From Asterella californica (lineage: Eukaryota > Streptophyta > Marchantiopsida > Marchantiales > Aytoniaceae): a DNA stretch of 64,000 nucleotides. The DNA lies in contig JAYKYS010000006.1 in assembly GCA_036924285.1 (NCBI GenBank), positions 31,284,001-31,348,000 of the forward strand, given 5' to 3'. Numbering within the stretch: the first letter of the stretch is position 1; every line of letters starts with the position of its first letter. Positions 21,323 through 33,450 of this stretch are shown one piece after another. The notes below the pieces were generated by a model. That model worked only from the letters and a program-made list of their open reading frames with translations, was not told where the DNA came from and did no database searches. A program made the translations under genes and the position numbers.

Positions 21323-24300
21323 ACGGAGGGGTACACTTCAGAAGACTCAGCTGCGTCTTCTGACAGTGATGAACGATATAATGAGTTTGTGGCGAATAAC
21401 GTGTGTACTACAGAAGTAGCAGAGAAAGTAGAAGATGTGGTCTGTGGATACATTGAGTGCTATGAGATTGCGGAAGAAGAGCTTCCAGAAGACGAGAATA
21501 CCGTCTTCCCTTCGGAAGATCCGACAGTTGGTCTTCCAGAAGACGAATCTGAACCAAAAGAAGCTCCCAAACCGGAATACTTTGGTGCCAGTGAATACAG
21601 TCACACTGAAGGAATGGTAAACCCGGATGATCTCCAAGAGATGGAGGTTGCTCCCGGGAAGAAGCTGAAGCTTTCCAAGGTGATCGAGGGCCAGCAGTTG
21701 GAAGACTTTCGAGAACTTCTGACCGAGTTCCAAGATGTCTTCGCATGGACCATAAAAGACATGAAAGGCATACCTCGAGAGTTGAGAGAGCATCGCATTG
21801 ACTTGCTGGAGGGCGTTGTTCTTGCACGGCAGAGGCAGTATCGGCTCAACCCCAAGTACTCGCTTCTGGTGAAGGACCAGATTGACCAATACCTGAAGGC
21901 AGGAGTCATCTTCCCTGTACTTAGCAGTGAGTGGGTAGCTCCTATTGTCATCGTGCCAAAGAAGCAGACAAGGAAGATCCGAGTGTGTCAGGACTTCCGG
22001 AAGCTGAACTTGGCCACGAAGAAGGATCATCACCCTTTACCATTCACCGACTCTGTGTTAGACCAGGTAGCAGGGCATGAGTTCTACAGCTTCCTGGATG
22101 GGTATTCTGGGTACAACCAAGTTTCAATCAGGGAAGAAGACAAGTCGAAAACCACTTTCATCACTGATTGGGGCACGTACGCGTACAATCAAATGCCGTT
22201 TGGTTTATGCAATGCACCCGCCACATTTCAGAGATTGATGATTACAATCTTCAAGGAGTATCTTCGCACCTTTATGGAGATTTTCTTGGATGACTTCTGT
22301 GTGTTTGGATCGAGAGAAGACCACTTGATATTTCTAAGGAAGTGTTTTCTGAAGTGTAGAGAACATCGTTTGGCTCTTCACCCTGAGAAGTGCTTCTTTG
22401 GTATGTCAGAGGGGATCTTGCTAGGACATAGGATTTCCGGAAGAGGTATAGAAGTCGATTGTGCTAAGGTGGAAGTCATCATGAAACTCCACCCACCTTC
22501 TAACCTGACTCAGTTGAGAAGCTTCCTTGGCAACGTAGGATACTACAGGAGGTTTATTGACAGGTACGCAGAGGTAGCATGAAGACTCACTAAGTTGCTG
22601 AAGAAGGACGAACCATACGTTTGGTCTTCTGAGCAGCAGGAAGCATTTGAAGAAATGAAGAGGCTTCTGTCGGAATCCCTTGTCCTACGGCCGCCTGATT
22701 GGGGAGTCTTCCACATTTATGTGGATGTTTCTGCTTTCGCCATAGGGGTGGTGTTGAGTCAGAAAGATGAGAAGAAGAAGGATTATCCCATCTACTACGC
22801 GGGAAGACAGCTCAGTGATGCAGAGAAGAAGTACTCGACAACTGAAAGGGAGTGTCTTGGCATGATTTACTCCTGTAAGAAGTTTAGACACTATCTTCTA
22901 GCAAACCCGTTTGTCTTCTATGTAGATCACTTCTCTTTGAAACATCTTGTAAAGAAGGCAGATTTGTCTGGTAGGATAGCTAGGTGGATTCTCCTACTCC
23001 AGGAATTTACTTACACAGTTGAATACAGGCCCGGAAGACAACATGTTAATGCTGACTACCTATCCAGACTAGAGACAGAACGACGAGAAGATGAAGTGGA
23101 AGACGAGTTTCCTGACGAGAAGTTGTTTTCATTTTTCGCAGAGACACTTTCATCTGAGGGGGGGCGTACCGCCTGCTTCCCAGAAGACGAGACTAGATCT
23201 TCTGATCCAGTCTTTGCGACTTCCACAGAAGAGTCGATCTTCAAGGGCTTGAGGAAGTTCTTGGAAGATCAACAGTATCCCGAGGGATTGGATGCGGAGC
23301 AGAAGGCTGTCTTCTTACACAAGGCAGGACCTTACGCCATCTTCCAGGGTATCCTATTTCGAAAGGGACAGGACGAGAAGCTGAGAAGATGTCTCGAGCC
23401 GTCAGAGATAAAATCAGTGATCACAGGTCTTCACTATGAAGATGCTGGGGGTCACTACGGGCTGAAAACCACAGTGAAGAAGATGCTAGACGCCGGATAC
23501 TGGTGGCCAACTATGTATCGAGACACTTTTCAGGAGATCAGGAAGTGCGATGCATGCCAGAGGGTGGGAAGACCGACCGCTACAACAAGGTGGCCTCTTA
23601 CTCCCATTCTTCCGCTTGCCCCGTTCGAAAAGTGGGGAATCGACTTTGTGGGTCCTATCGCACCGGTGGCGAGAAGAACACGAGCAAGGTACATTTTAAT
23701 AGCTACCGACTATGCCACCAAGATGGTGGAAGGCGAGGCCACGAGGAAGAACGATGCCGCAGTAGTAGCAAGGTTCCTTTGGCATAACATCATTACTAGG
23801 TACGGATGTCCGCTGGAATTGATATCAGATAGGGGTACTCATTTCTTAAATGAGACTATCTCCCTCCTGATCCAATACTTCAGGATTAAACATCGGAAGA
23901 CGACGCCATACAACCCGAAAGCGAATGGACTGACGGAGAAGTCGAACGGTCTTCTGTGTAACATCCTGAACAAGGTAACTGTTAACCATGCGTATGACTG
24001 GGACACGAAACTGCCATATGTGTTGTGGGCTTTCAGGATTTCACCTAAGGTCACAACCCAGAAGACGCCTTTCTACCTAACTTACGACATGACACCTATT
24101 GTGCCCATTGAGTTAGAGATCCCGACATACCGGTTAGCCGTATCCGAACGCATGGGAGAAGAAGAGAGCCAGGAGCAGCGTCTTCTGAATTTCGTAGAGT
24201 TTGAAGAAGACAGGAATGCAGCTTTGGAGAAGACGTACGAGGTGCAAGCGCAACGTAAGGTAAACTACGATAGCAAGTTGAGGAAGGTGACTGTTGTGGA

Positions 24301-24487
24301 TGGGGACTTGGTTCTTCTCTATGACAATCGACATATTAAGTTCCCCGGGAAACTTCATCTTCGCTGGATGGGTCCTTACCGTGTCTTGGAGGTCTTCGAC
24401 AATGGCTCCTTGCAGTTGGAAGAGTTGGACGGTACACTGATGACCACTCGCGTTAATGAGTGGCGCGTCAAGAAGTACTGGACGTAA
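21323..24487 (+). pseudogene. pol: Family A pol: RT, RNase H and integrase (one TGA)
   Basis: This is the continuation of the protease frame. RT covers about 21,720-22,500, with the CQDFRKLN, MPFGLCNAPATFQ and FLDDFCVFG (YXDD-box) motifs. A TGA at 22,580-22,582 interrupts EVA/RLTKLL. RNase H begins at about 22,690 (YVDVSAFAIG) and includes TERECL. Integrase has an HHCC-type zinc region (GGHYG to CDACQ, 23,450-23,560) and the catalytic D, D, E in GIDFVGP (about 23,640), SDRGTHF (about 23,826) and GLTEKSN (about 23,930). A GPY-like C-terminus (WMGPYRVLEVFD) is followed by TAA at 24,487. Apart from the stop the enzyme is complete. It would copy RNA to DNA and integrate it. Confidence 0.92.
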
Positions 24488-24530
24488 ACAGAAGTGCAGA
24501 AGACACTGATGTTTGCGGGGACGCAAACAT

Positions 24531-24545
24531 GTGAGGGTGGGCGTA
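24531..24545 (+). other. Family A polypurine tract
   Basis: GTGAGGGTGGGCGTA lies directly before the LTR start TGTGGTGCCC at 24,546. It is the likely plus-strand primer. Confidence 0.65.
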
Positions 24546-26145
24546 TGTGGTGCCCACAAATTACAGGATGCACGAATTTTTGAAATTTTTAAGAATAATA
24601 ACTTGTTTGTATAACTGAAGAAGCGTTGTTACTTAAGGTTACGTCTTCCTTAAGAAGAAGATAATCTTAAGAGCTGTTTGTAATAAGAAGTTGACTTCTT
24701 CGGAAGACGACCGTCTTCGGAAGAACGTCTTCTCAGTTGCGTCTTCAGAAGACGGGAAGACGGCGGAAGATGAGAAGACGGCGGAAGACACTTGTCTTCC
24801 AGAAGACAGCGACCGTGAAGGCCCAACCGTGAGTTTTTGGGTAAGACAGTAGGTGTACCTACTGGGGCGCACCGAATAGGTAGGTAGGTCGGGGAAGATA
24901 CCCAAGGTCGAAAACCCCTAATTTGCGGGGAAGATGCGTAAGGAAGCACATTAGACACATTCCAACTTCTCGCAGCACAGCGCTTGAGAAGATCGATTGG
25001 AGATAGTGAGCTTTGCGAGTTAGCTTTGAGAGAGGAATCGAGTGAGGACATCGAGGTAGGAGAGAAGCAGTTGGCAGCTAGGCGAAGGGCGAGACCAAAA
25101 TTGTTGGAGCACAAACAGCAGAGAGCGAAGGCGTTTCTGTGAGCTCCCGAGAAGCTGACATTGGAGAGCAGCGAGTGGAATTGAAGGTGGATCGAGGCGT
25201 GGCCAAGAGATTGACAGCAGGCGCAGTCGTGAGGAGTCGCATTGGAGCGAGGACCAGAACCAAGAAGCGCGCGGAGGTCGAAGGCAACTCGGAGAGCAGA
25301 AGAAGACTGTAGAGGTTCTTTCCCCTGTTCTTTCCCCTTCCCACTTCTTCTCGCCTTTTTCTGGTATTCCCCGCGCTTCCTTCGTTGTGTGCAGGCAGCC
25401 TGATCGATTACCCCCCACCCCCATCTTTCCTATTGAGACATTGGGCGCGGAAGCGCTGCCCAATTTCTGTCAGACATCTCCTTGCTTCTTCCCGAGCTCA
25501 ATTCGAGCTTCCCTACACCTCGTCTTCAAATTGGAGATCCCAGCTATCAATTTCTCTACCCTACTACCTCTCTACCCCCGAAACTTGGAACAGAAGACGA
25601 TTCGGAAGATGTGAACATCTTCGGAAGACGCTTCTTAAACTTGACTGTCTTCGAAAGACCGTCTTCAGAAGACTGTCTTCGGAAGTCGACTGAACACAAT
25701 TCGTATCGAGAGTGGATTTGCTTTGCTTTAGTGTTTAGAGAGACTTGGTACGAATCCTTAGTGATGTGGTGAGTTGTTTTGTTATTTCGAGAAGTTGGAA
25801 GTCGGGAACTAGGCCTGTGCCTCCCGGTCTTCCAAGCTTCTCAACTCCACATCTTCCTAGAGAGACTAGAAGACTGGAAGGCTGGCAAAATGAGCGGAAG
25901 ACGTGAGGGTCCATTCGGGTCTCTTCTGTTCGATCCATAGCAGCCATTCCTTCTTCTTCCCAAGCTTAGAAGAGAGTCGTGAGAATACTTGCTGGCAGAA
26001 TCTGGAGAGAATGGTCGAGGGTCATGTCTTCCCACCGAGCAGCAAGGTTCTCCTGAGTGCGTATGAGAGGTGAGAAGTCAGAAGAACAGAGTGCAATTGT
26101 CTTGAGTCTGTTGTGAGGATAGATTGCGTGTAGGAAGACGAAGAC
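24546..26145 (+). repeat. Family A 3' LTR, 5' portion
   Basis: It begins TGTGGTGCCCACAA and matches the reverse complement of about 9,800-11,419. The match ends abruptly at about 26,145 in a GAAGAC motif, where family B RT sequence starts. X1-X2 would have followed but are missing. Confidence 0.82.
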
Positions 26146-26531
26146 GTCTGTGTGTACGGACGAAAAGAGGATCACTTTGATCATGTGATCAAAGTTTTGC
26201 AGCGGTTGGAGCAAGCCAACGCTTCTCTAAATCCAGAGAAGTGCATCTTTGGCTGCGAAGAAGGTCTACTGTTAGGGCACATCATTTCCAAGAATGGGAT
26301 TGCGGTAGATCCTGAGAAGGTGAAGAAGATTGTGGATCTTCTATTTCCGATCAACTTGACAAAGTTGAGGCAGGTTCTTGGCATGGTTGGATATTATCGT
26401 AGGTTTGTCTTTTCCTTCTCAAACAAAGCAATAGCTTTGACCATGTACATGAAGAAGGGAGTTGATTTTGACTTGATAGTGCATGATCAGAAGGCAAAGG
26501 AAACATTTGAGGAGCTGAAAAAGGCATTAGT
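26146..26531 (+). pseudogene. Family B RT fragment (B3, forward part)
   Basis: It encodes GRKEDHFDHVIKVLQRLEQ through FEELKKALV, the C-terminal half of a family B reverse transcriptase, very close to B1 at 53,270-53,650. It has no start and no end, and flips at 26,531 into the opposite orientation. A dead fragment. Confidence 0.85.
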
Positions 26532-27107
26532 GCCATCAAACGGTTCTTCTCCCTCGACAAAAGATCAGCATTCGCATGCTTTTTCCCTAGTCTATCTTCG
26601 ATCACGTAATCGTATTCTGTTAGAAGGATCTTTCAACGAGCAATACGACCTTCGGCATTAGGCTTATTAAAGATATACTTTAAAGCCTTGTGATCTGTGA
26701 CTATGGAAACTTTCCCTCCTAGCAAGTAGTGTCGAAATTTCTTCAATCCGAAGATCACCGCTAATCCTTCTCGTTCAGTCACGGAGTAATTCTTTTCCGC
26801 TGGAACCATCTGCCTACTAGCATAAGCTATAGGATGATCATGCCTGTCTCCATCTAACTGATTTAATGTACATCCGATTGCTACATTGGAGGCATCTGTA
26901 TACAGAGTAAATGCTTTACTCCACTCAAGTTTAGCAAGTATAGGAGCTGTCACCAGTGTTTTTTTCAGCTCCTCAAATGCTTCCTTTGCCTTCTGATCAT
27001 GCACTGTCAAGTCAAAATCAACTCCCTTCTTCATGTACATAATCAAAGCTATTGCTTTGTTTGAGAAGGAAAAGACAAACCTACGATAATATCCAACCAT
27101 GCCAAGA
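26532..27107 (-). pseudogene. Family B RT end and RNase H fragment (B3, reverse part)
   Basis: On the - strand it encodes MVGYYRRFVFSFSNKA, then the RNase H motifs YTDASNVAIG and TEREGLAVIF. A stop lies after EGRIAR (a Trp codon in B1). It overlaps the forward fragment in content, so the pair forms a partial fold-back. Confidence 0.85.
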
Positions 27108-27129
27108 AACTGCCTGGTTGGTATTAGCC

Positions 27130-28260
27130 GTTGATCTACTAGAGCTTAGGACTATATCAACAACAAGGACATGGTTTTGTTTATGGAGTCGTGTGTGACA
27201 GTCAGATGTATTCAAACATCCGACACCGAGACGGATTGAATCCTACACCCCTTTGGCTATCCACTTCAAGTGGGTTGTAGACTTGGTAACCATGCCAGTG
27301 GGGTTGTGATAAATGAGAAATATGGTACTCGTTCGAGAGGATTTACCAGACCATGTTGAAAGAAGAGCGCTTCGAACAAAACCAACAGAGGAGTATATCA
27401 GTTCTTATTGAAAGAAGTCATTTGTTGCTATGGATGCATAGAGGAAATGATGACTGATCGAGGAGAACTTGATGCACATGAAGCTCATGGTTTCTTCGAG
27501 AAATGTGAGGTGAAGTTGTCATTAACAACCGCCTACAATCATGAAGGAAACGCAAAGAATGAGAGAGCTCATCCCGTCTATTGTAAGCCGTTGATAAAGA
27601 CTTACAACAGAAGTGTAAGTCTCGACTTACCGTTCATACTTTGGATAGATCGTATTATGCATAGTTCTGTGATAGATTACATACTGGTGGACCTCATGAC
27701 AAGACATAAGTATATCTGACCAAATGAGAAGCATGTTCCAACTTGGAGTGTGTTGTCATGGGAGGATAAGTTATCCAAGGAGCTTATTTTCTAGATCTGA
27801 CAACTCGAGCAGCAACTCGAGGATTTGAAGATTGCGCTTGAGAGGTTACTGGAGGCATGTCCAAGGAATAAGGTTCGATCCAACATCATTTACAGCCAGA
27901 AGTAATCGAAGAAAGAGATTGGATGTTGATCTATGATAATAGTCTAGACAATCAACATATTGTAGTTCAAAAATTCTCAAAGTGTTGATTTGACGTATGT
28001 TGTGAAAATGTTCATGACAATGTCACATACGCGTTAAGGGAGTTAGACGATGCGAAGTTGAAGATACATGTGACAAGCAAGCGGTTTAAGATTTTCAAGA
28101 AAAGAGACGAAGTTGAAAACAAACGACATCGCAACAGAGTTTAAGTACAAGGACGATGAAAAAGATGACGAGCTCAAAGCTATAAGGTAAGACGATGAGA
28201 TAGTGTGAAGCGTCGATCCACTCTTTGGTTGGTATCTTTGGTGCATAACAAATGATGTAG
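27130..28260 (+). pseudogene. Family D integrase remnant, forward
   Basis: Heavily frameshifted Ty3/gypsy-type integrase. Visible pieces are VVDLVTMPVG (about 27,270), MMTDRGELDAHEAH (about 27,450), LTTAYNHEGNAKNER (about 27,520), and a C-terminal part ending KLKIHVTSKRFKIFKKRDE at about 28,050-28,120. The residues fit a DDE core with Asp, Asp and the Glu in NAKNER. Many stops; not functional. Confidence 0.65.
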
Positions 28261-28315
28261 TAGTTCATAGAAGATATATGTCGTGTTGTGGATCAACTTC
28301 TACTTGGAAGACTAA

Positions 28316-28798
28316 TTGGTGAGTGGTGAGGAAAAATTAGACAAAAAATACATGGAGGTTATCATCCAATCACCTTCCTTGATTTTCTTAGATTTGAGAC
28401 AATGTCGCCAATCAAATATGACTTTGTTCTTCAATCGTGCTTCTCGTAGTTTATACAAAGTAACTTGGATGTCCTCAGGTCTCCTCTCCAGTTGTCTAAT
28501 CTGACCAGTAAAAAGTGTTTTTCTCGTCAAATTGTCTTCCTAAGGTAACACGCTTCATGTCAGAACGTACTCTCCAATCAGCATGATAGGTTTCTGACTT
28601 GTCATGAGCTCCACTAACATATAACTCATCATCGAGCTATGCATCATTCAATAACGCAAACGGTAAGATTTGAGACCACTCGTGCGCTCTTTCATTGCAA
28701 GCCTTCACTAAGCCTTCACATGGACGGATGATCGCATTCGCTCTTAGCATTCTCTTCGGAGTTGTAAGCAGTTGTCAATGACAACTTCATCCCACACC
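28316..28798 (-). pseudogene. Family D integrase remnant, reverse
   Basis: On the - strand it reads LSLTTAYNSEENAKSE (about 28,770) and, after several stops, QLERRPEDIQVTLYKLREAR and GDWM (28,330-28,500). This is the same integrase family as 27,130-28,260 in opposite orientation. It stops at an LTR start at 28,799. Confidence 0.65.
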
Positions 28799-29874
28799 TG
28801 TGGTGCCCACAATTTGCAAAGATGGAGATTTTTTTCAAACTATAAGACACGTGCAACTGTAGACACGTCATTAAGTTAATGACGTGTCTATATAATTGAA
28901 ATAACCTTATTACTTGAGTTTACACCCTGCTTAGCGGGAAGATGATCTTAAGATGAATTTGTGTGAAGAAGCCAACTTCTTCCGAAGACGGACGTCTTCT
29001 AGAACGAAGACATAGTGTGCTTCCCAAAAAGACGTTGACTGTAACTACGGGAAGTATCAACCACGCACCAACTAGGTAAGGGTAGGTATACCTAACGGAC
29101 CGTCACTACCACAGTAAGTAGGGCTAGAGTCGATTGAGCAATTACTTAAAATAAGAAGGAGAAGACAGGGAAGCCAGAGGCGCAGCAGCACCATAGTCTT
29201 CTTTTTTACTTCTTTACTCGATTTGAAATTGAGAATGACAATGGAAGAGCGTACAGAAGCAAATTGTAGTGCGAGAGGACATCTTCCAGCAGGAATCGCA
29301 CTCAAGGTAGAAAGATTTGGAATCCACACAGAAATCAAAGATTGGAAATTATGAATAGAAGGAGGAAATCGAGAGTTGGAAGTTTCAAATCATAGCAGCT
29401 CGAGGTCGAAGGCAGAAGCATGATCGTGGCAAGACAAAGACATTGAGAGCAGAATCGAATCACTGAGACGAGCAGAAGACTGAAGAAGCAAGCAGAAGTG
29501 TAGCACATTGAAAGTGCAGTACTGAGGTTCTTCTCACTTCTTCCTTTTTCTCCATCGCTTCCATCCTTATGTTCCTGTGTTTCCACGCTTCCCCGATCGT
29601 TTGTAAGAAGTCTATCGATCCCTCTCCTTCTTTAAGATTTCTTTTGAGAAGATTGGACACAAAACTCTGTCCAGTTTTTGACAGCCCTTTTCCCAATCTC
29701 TTCATGAGAATCGAAATTGAGCTTCTTCTTCTCCCTGTTATAAAATTCTTTGTTTTGTCCATCAATTTTCTTACTTCGGCTGTTGAGCTTCTTATCTTTG
29801 GGTAGGGTACTCACGGTCAACATCTTTACATGGTGGGTTGATCCACCAGCCAGCAGTACGTGCATATGTTCACG
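28799..29874 (+). repeat. Diverged family A-like LTR start (A')
   Basis: It begins TGTGGTGCCCACAA like the A LTRs. Shared features in order are a TATATAATTG box near 28,890, the CTTCTTCCGAAGAC tract near 28,975, and segments resembling 25,360-25,500. Similarity is patchy. It ends at the family B2 target site. No PPT precedes it, so it is a fragment. Confidence 0.7.
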
Positions 29875-29878
29875 GTCC
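29875..29878. repeat. Target-site duplication, left copy (B2)
   Basis: GTCC lies directly outside the left LTR; the partner GTCC is at 45,064-45,067. Confidence 0.8.
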
Positions 29879-30791
29879 TATAAACCCTCCACGATCTCAT
29901 CGATCAACTACCCCCCCATCTCTCAACCTCCACGATCGTCATCGATGAACCTGCAAATGTCGGGCCTGTCTCTCACTCATGGGTCACCTCTGATGACTTT
30001 GATGGAAGCACACCATGAATCTTGAAGGGAAAAATGCTAAGTTCACTCATTCATACACCCACAAACTTATCAACTAAAAATCTTCATAAACTCATCAACT
30101 AAAATCCTCCATTCTAACGACGTCTCTCAAGTTCTCACATGCTAAAAGTATCTCACACTCTATATTACTCAAGTTGTCATTACGACGATGTCAAAACAAG
30201 GATGAGGAGCTCTTCTCTACTCCTCTATTTATACATTCTAGGTTTTTACTTTGGTATCCTCCGGTAACTCAGCCGTAACTACTTTTACCGGGTTTTACTA
30301 AGATATTACTTAAGATAAAAGCATTAATCACATGAGTTTCTTACCTTTTCACATGGGCTTATTCCTTCAAAGTCAACAACTTCTAGAAGGATTCTGGAAT
30401 CCTCTCAAAGAATCTCGAATTTCCACCCCCCCTCTACACTAGGACCCACTAAAAAGGAAACATGTGGAAGCTCTTCTTGTTTTTAATGCCCACAAAGTCC
30501 ACAACTTTAATCCAACCACTAATATCAAGTCAAAAAGGAGATAAGGGATACTTTCCACCTCCTTTCTACCTTTTAGACAAGATGACAAGATAGTAGTGCT
30601 CACTCTTTAGCAAATATCTGAATTCTGCCAAAAGTACAGCTAAGTTTAACCATAACTAACTTTTAGCTAGTCATGACTAACTTGATACCTCCTTAAAGTA
30701 CTTTGGCAGAAAATAAACATTCTCAACACTTAGTTATAACTAAACACCTTACTAATAAACAAACTTCTTATGTGTAACATAGGTCGTTACA
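29879..30791 (-). repeat. B2 3' LTR
   Basis: 913 bp. On the - strand it starts TGTAACGACCTATG at 30,791. The outer end reads TA instead of the TG seen in other copies, one G-to-A change. A TATA box (- strand TATAAATAG) lies at 30,225-30,233. Confidence 0.92.
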
Positions 30792-30806
30792 TTTTACCCC
30801 CGGACT
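30792..30806 (-). other. B2 polypurine tract
   Basis: The - strand reads AGTCCGGGGGTAAAA directly before the LTR, identical to B1. Confidence 0.8.
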
Positions 30807-30860
30807 AAATTTTCGCTCCGTCCTCGGAGTGAAGAGAGAACTTTCGTCGATGAAACAACT

Positions 30861-32081
30861 TCAACTTGTCATGGTTGATCCGATCGATCTCCTTCCTCCC
30901 AACTCCTGAAGGTCATATGTAAAGTTGCTCCACACCTTATCTACAACAAAAGGACCGAAATATCTCGAAAGAAACTTCTTCCTAGCCCTCTTGAATCTGA
31001 TAGCATCATACAACATAACCCAATCTCCGACTTGAAAAGGTTTTACCTCTCTCTTGCCCAACCGTTTGTCGTAACTCTTCTTTTGATACGCCTGAGCTCG
31101 TTCCATCCGGATCATTGCTACCGCTCGGGTCTCTTCCAACTCCATGAGTTGTTTTCTTCTTGATATGACCACGTCTTCTCCCCTCGACCTTTTCAACTTT
31201 CGTTGAATAGTTTGAAAAGTATCCAATTCGAATTGGATCGGCAACTTGGACTCCACTCCATAAACTAGTCGAAATGGAGAGTACCCAGTAGAAGTCTTTG
31301 TTATCGTTCGGTACTCCCATAAGATGGCATGTAGCCTCTTATCCCAAGTATGTTTCGTAATCTCAACACCAACATCTTTGACGAGCATCATACAAAGTGT
31401 AAGATTGGTCTTCTCCGCAAGACCATTAGCATTTGGTTTGTATGAGGTCGTTACTCGTGCCTTGATAGAAAAGTGTTGTAGCATAGCAGTAGTCATGCTC
31501 CCTACAAACTCTCCTCCTCTATCCGAGACCAACTCTAACGAACATCCAAATCTTGTGATGATCCTCTCCCATAGGAATCTACCGACTTCTGTTTCATTGG
31601 TCTCTCTCAAAGGTCTAGCCTCTACCCACTTGGTACAATAGTCAGTGACGACTACAATGTATCTATTGCCTCGAGGTGTCTTATTAAGAGGACCTACAAA
31701 GTCAATACCCCACTTCTCAAACGGCCCTAATACTAGAATTGATCTTAACTGAGGTGTTCTAGTAGACTTTAGAGCAAATGCTTGACATACGTCACAAGTT
31801 TTACAATGGTCTAAACACTCTTTGAAAATCCCTCTCCAGTGATAATCCGCATCCAAAATCTTGAAGGCTGTTATCTTACTAGCAAAGTGACCTCCGCAAA
31901 CAGTTCCATCGTGAAACTCGTGCATTAGCTTGAATGCCTCCTTCTGACCAACTACTCTCCTTAATAACCCATCAGCTCCTTGATGAAACAGAATTCTCTC
32001 CACCATGGTGTAAGGTTTGCATCTCTTGATCAACGCGTTACGTTCTCGAGTATGCATACCTTCTAGAAAAGAGCCATCTAC
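30861..32081 (-). pseudogene. B2 integrase
   Basis: A - strand frame that is continuous with 38,518 onwards once family E is removed. It has an HHCC-type region (HEFHDGTVCGGHF, CKTCDVC) and catalytic Asp, Asp and Glu in GIDFVGPL, SDRGGEF and GLAEKTN. The C-terminus includes RYFGPFVVDKVW. A frame change near the end alters the last residues relative to B1. No chromodomain. The integrase would insert element DNA. Confidence 0.88.
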
Positions 32082-32458
32082 TGTAACCATGCATAGTTAA
32101 CTATACTCATAGTTAGAACTATGTGTAGAGTTGACTATAGCGGGACCATGGTATGTGGGACCGGATAAGATATGTGTAGAGTTGACTATAGTGGGACCAT
32201 GGTATGTGGGATCGGATAAGAATGTGGTGGTGTTGATATTTGATTGGTAGTTGATTGTGTGGGTTGCATGGAAGCCATGTCATCAGTCCGTGTGAGGATT
32301 GATGAGTGGTTAGTATGGATTGGGGTGTGCACTTATCTAACTATATAAAGAAGGAGAATGGTCCTTGAAAGACATTCCACCTTGAGTTGAGTTGAGAGTT
32401 CTTCTGTCTATTCATGAGGGTTCTTGAGGATCGCGATTAGAGTTTTTGTAGTGTTACA
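32082..32458 (+). repeat. Family E 5' LTR
   Basis: 377 bp, TGTAACCATG to TGTTACA. A TATA box (CTATATAAAG) lies at about 32,341-32,350. Confidence 0.95.
32341..32350 (+). promoter_or_regulatory. Family E LTR TATA box
   Basis: CTATATAAAG about 110 bp before the LTR end, the expected core promoter position in a short LTR. The same sequence is in the 3' LTR at about 38,400. Confidence 0.65.
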
Positions 32459-32459
32459 A

Positions 32460-32471
32460 TGGTATCAGAGC
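32460..32471 (+). other. Family E primer-binding site, initiator tRNA-Met
   Basis: TGGTATCAGAGC two bases after the LTR end, the classical plant retrotransposon PBS. Confidence 0.92.
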
Positions 32472-33450
32472 AAGGCTCTTCTTCTGAGAGAGTGGATTAC
32501 CCCTCTTAGGAGAAGAATTGCAAAGAAACCTTGTGATTAGATGCACATGAGTGGAGAGAAATTTCGAATTTTCAATAGTAGTGAGAGAAAGTGATAGAAA
32601 TAGTGAAAACTCGAGCTGCTTACAGTCCTTGTGAAACTTCGAGAGAAAGTTGAAATCATTTCAACTTTTACTATGTTATAGAGGGAGGACTAAGCTACCT
32701 ATGACACTTGAAATCTCATGGAGATCACTTATAGTTTGAAAGATATGACATTCGAAATGTGAGGGGGTTTTTCCAGATTTTTTCGGTTTTTTCACATTTC
32801 GCTCTCGAGAAGGATTTTACAGTCACTTCCATGTTTTGAGGTTGTCAAATCTCAAGTAGAATCTTTGCAAATTTCTAATTGGCAAGATAAGCTATCCAAG
32901 GGTTCAACAAATGCGAGATTTGACCCAAGGAAACTCGAGTTATGGTCTTCGGAAGATAGGGGGTCAAACTGCCAAAATTGCCAAATTTGGTACAAATGGA
33001 AGGAGGGATTCATAGAGTTCCAGATTTTCCGTTTTTGAATCCTTTCCATATCAAACTCCTCTACATTGCACGTCATCATTTTCAGGTTTATTTGGTGGTG
33101 CACTTCGGAGATGCTTTCATGACGCAAGTGATGAACTCACCTGTCCCTGTGATTCTTCCGATCGTAACGTATGCTGCTACGTAGGACCTCACGCTCTATA
33201 TCTTGCTTTAGGAGGATATGGATCTGAATCGACCACCAACCACCTTCAACACTTGGTGCGCAGTTCATTATACATGTCGTCCCAAGGTGACATACCGTGA
33301 GAAAATAGTGAGAGAATTTGGAGAGGCATTCTATCAAGAAGTTATCTCGTCGTCTCAACCTTTTGTGATACCTTTGTTCGTGAGGCGTTTTCGTGTAGTG
33401 ATACTGACATTGTATTGAAGGTAGTAGAAAGAGTGGTGTAAGGACTGAGA
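32472..33450 (+). other. Family E leader
   Basis: About 1 kb between the PBS and gag. Short frames only; nothing recognisable. Likely RNA leader and packaging sequence by position. Confidence 0.5.

Larger units (their letters stand above)
1..26145 (+). mobile_element. Family A Ty3/gypsy retrotransposon, interrupted by two insertions, both ends incomplete
   Basis: Reassembled from colinear parts on the + strand: 5' LTR remnant, PBS, gag, protease, RT, RNase H, integrase, PPT and 3' LTR start. The protease frame resumes at 11,420 after the first insertion. The pol frame resumes at 21,323 after the second, so both gaps are later insertions. The order protease-RT-RNase H-integrase defines Ty3/gypsy. 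No chromodomain is visible after the integrase. Gag-pol carries in-frame TGA and TAG codons, so this copy is probably dead. The 3' LTR is cut at about 26,145 by family B sequence, and the 5' LTR runs off the window. Confidence 0.85.

Noticed and set aside
1..26145. GAAGAC motifs as cloning or vector artefact (type IIS recognition sequence)
   Set aside because: The motif is spread through decayed coding and non-coding retroelement DNA in both orientations with natural variants; no vector sequence is visible.
32460..32471. tRNA genes at the PBS sites
   Set aside because: Only the short 3'-complement is present; no cloverleaf sequence nearby.
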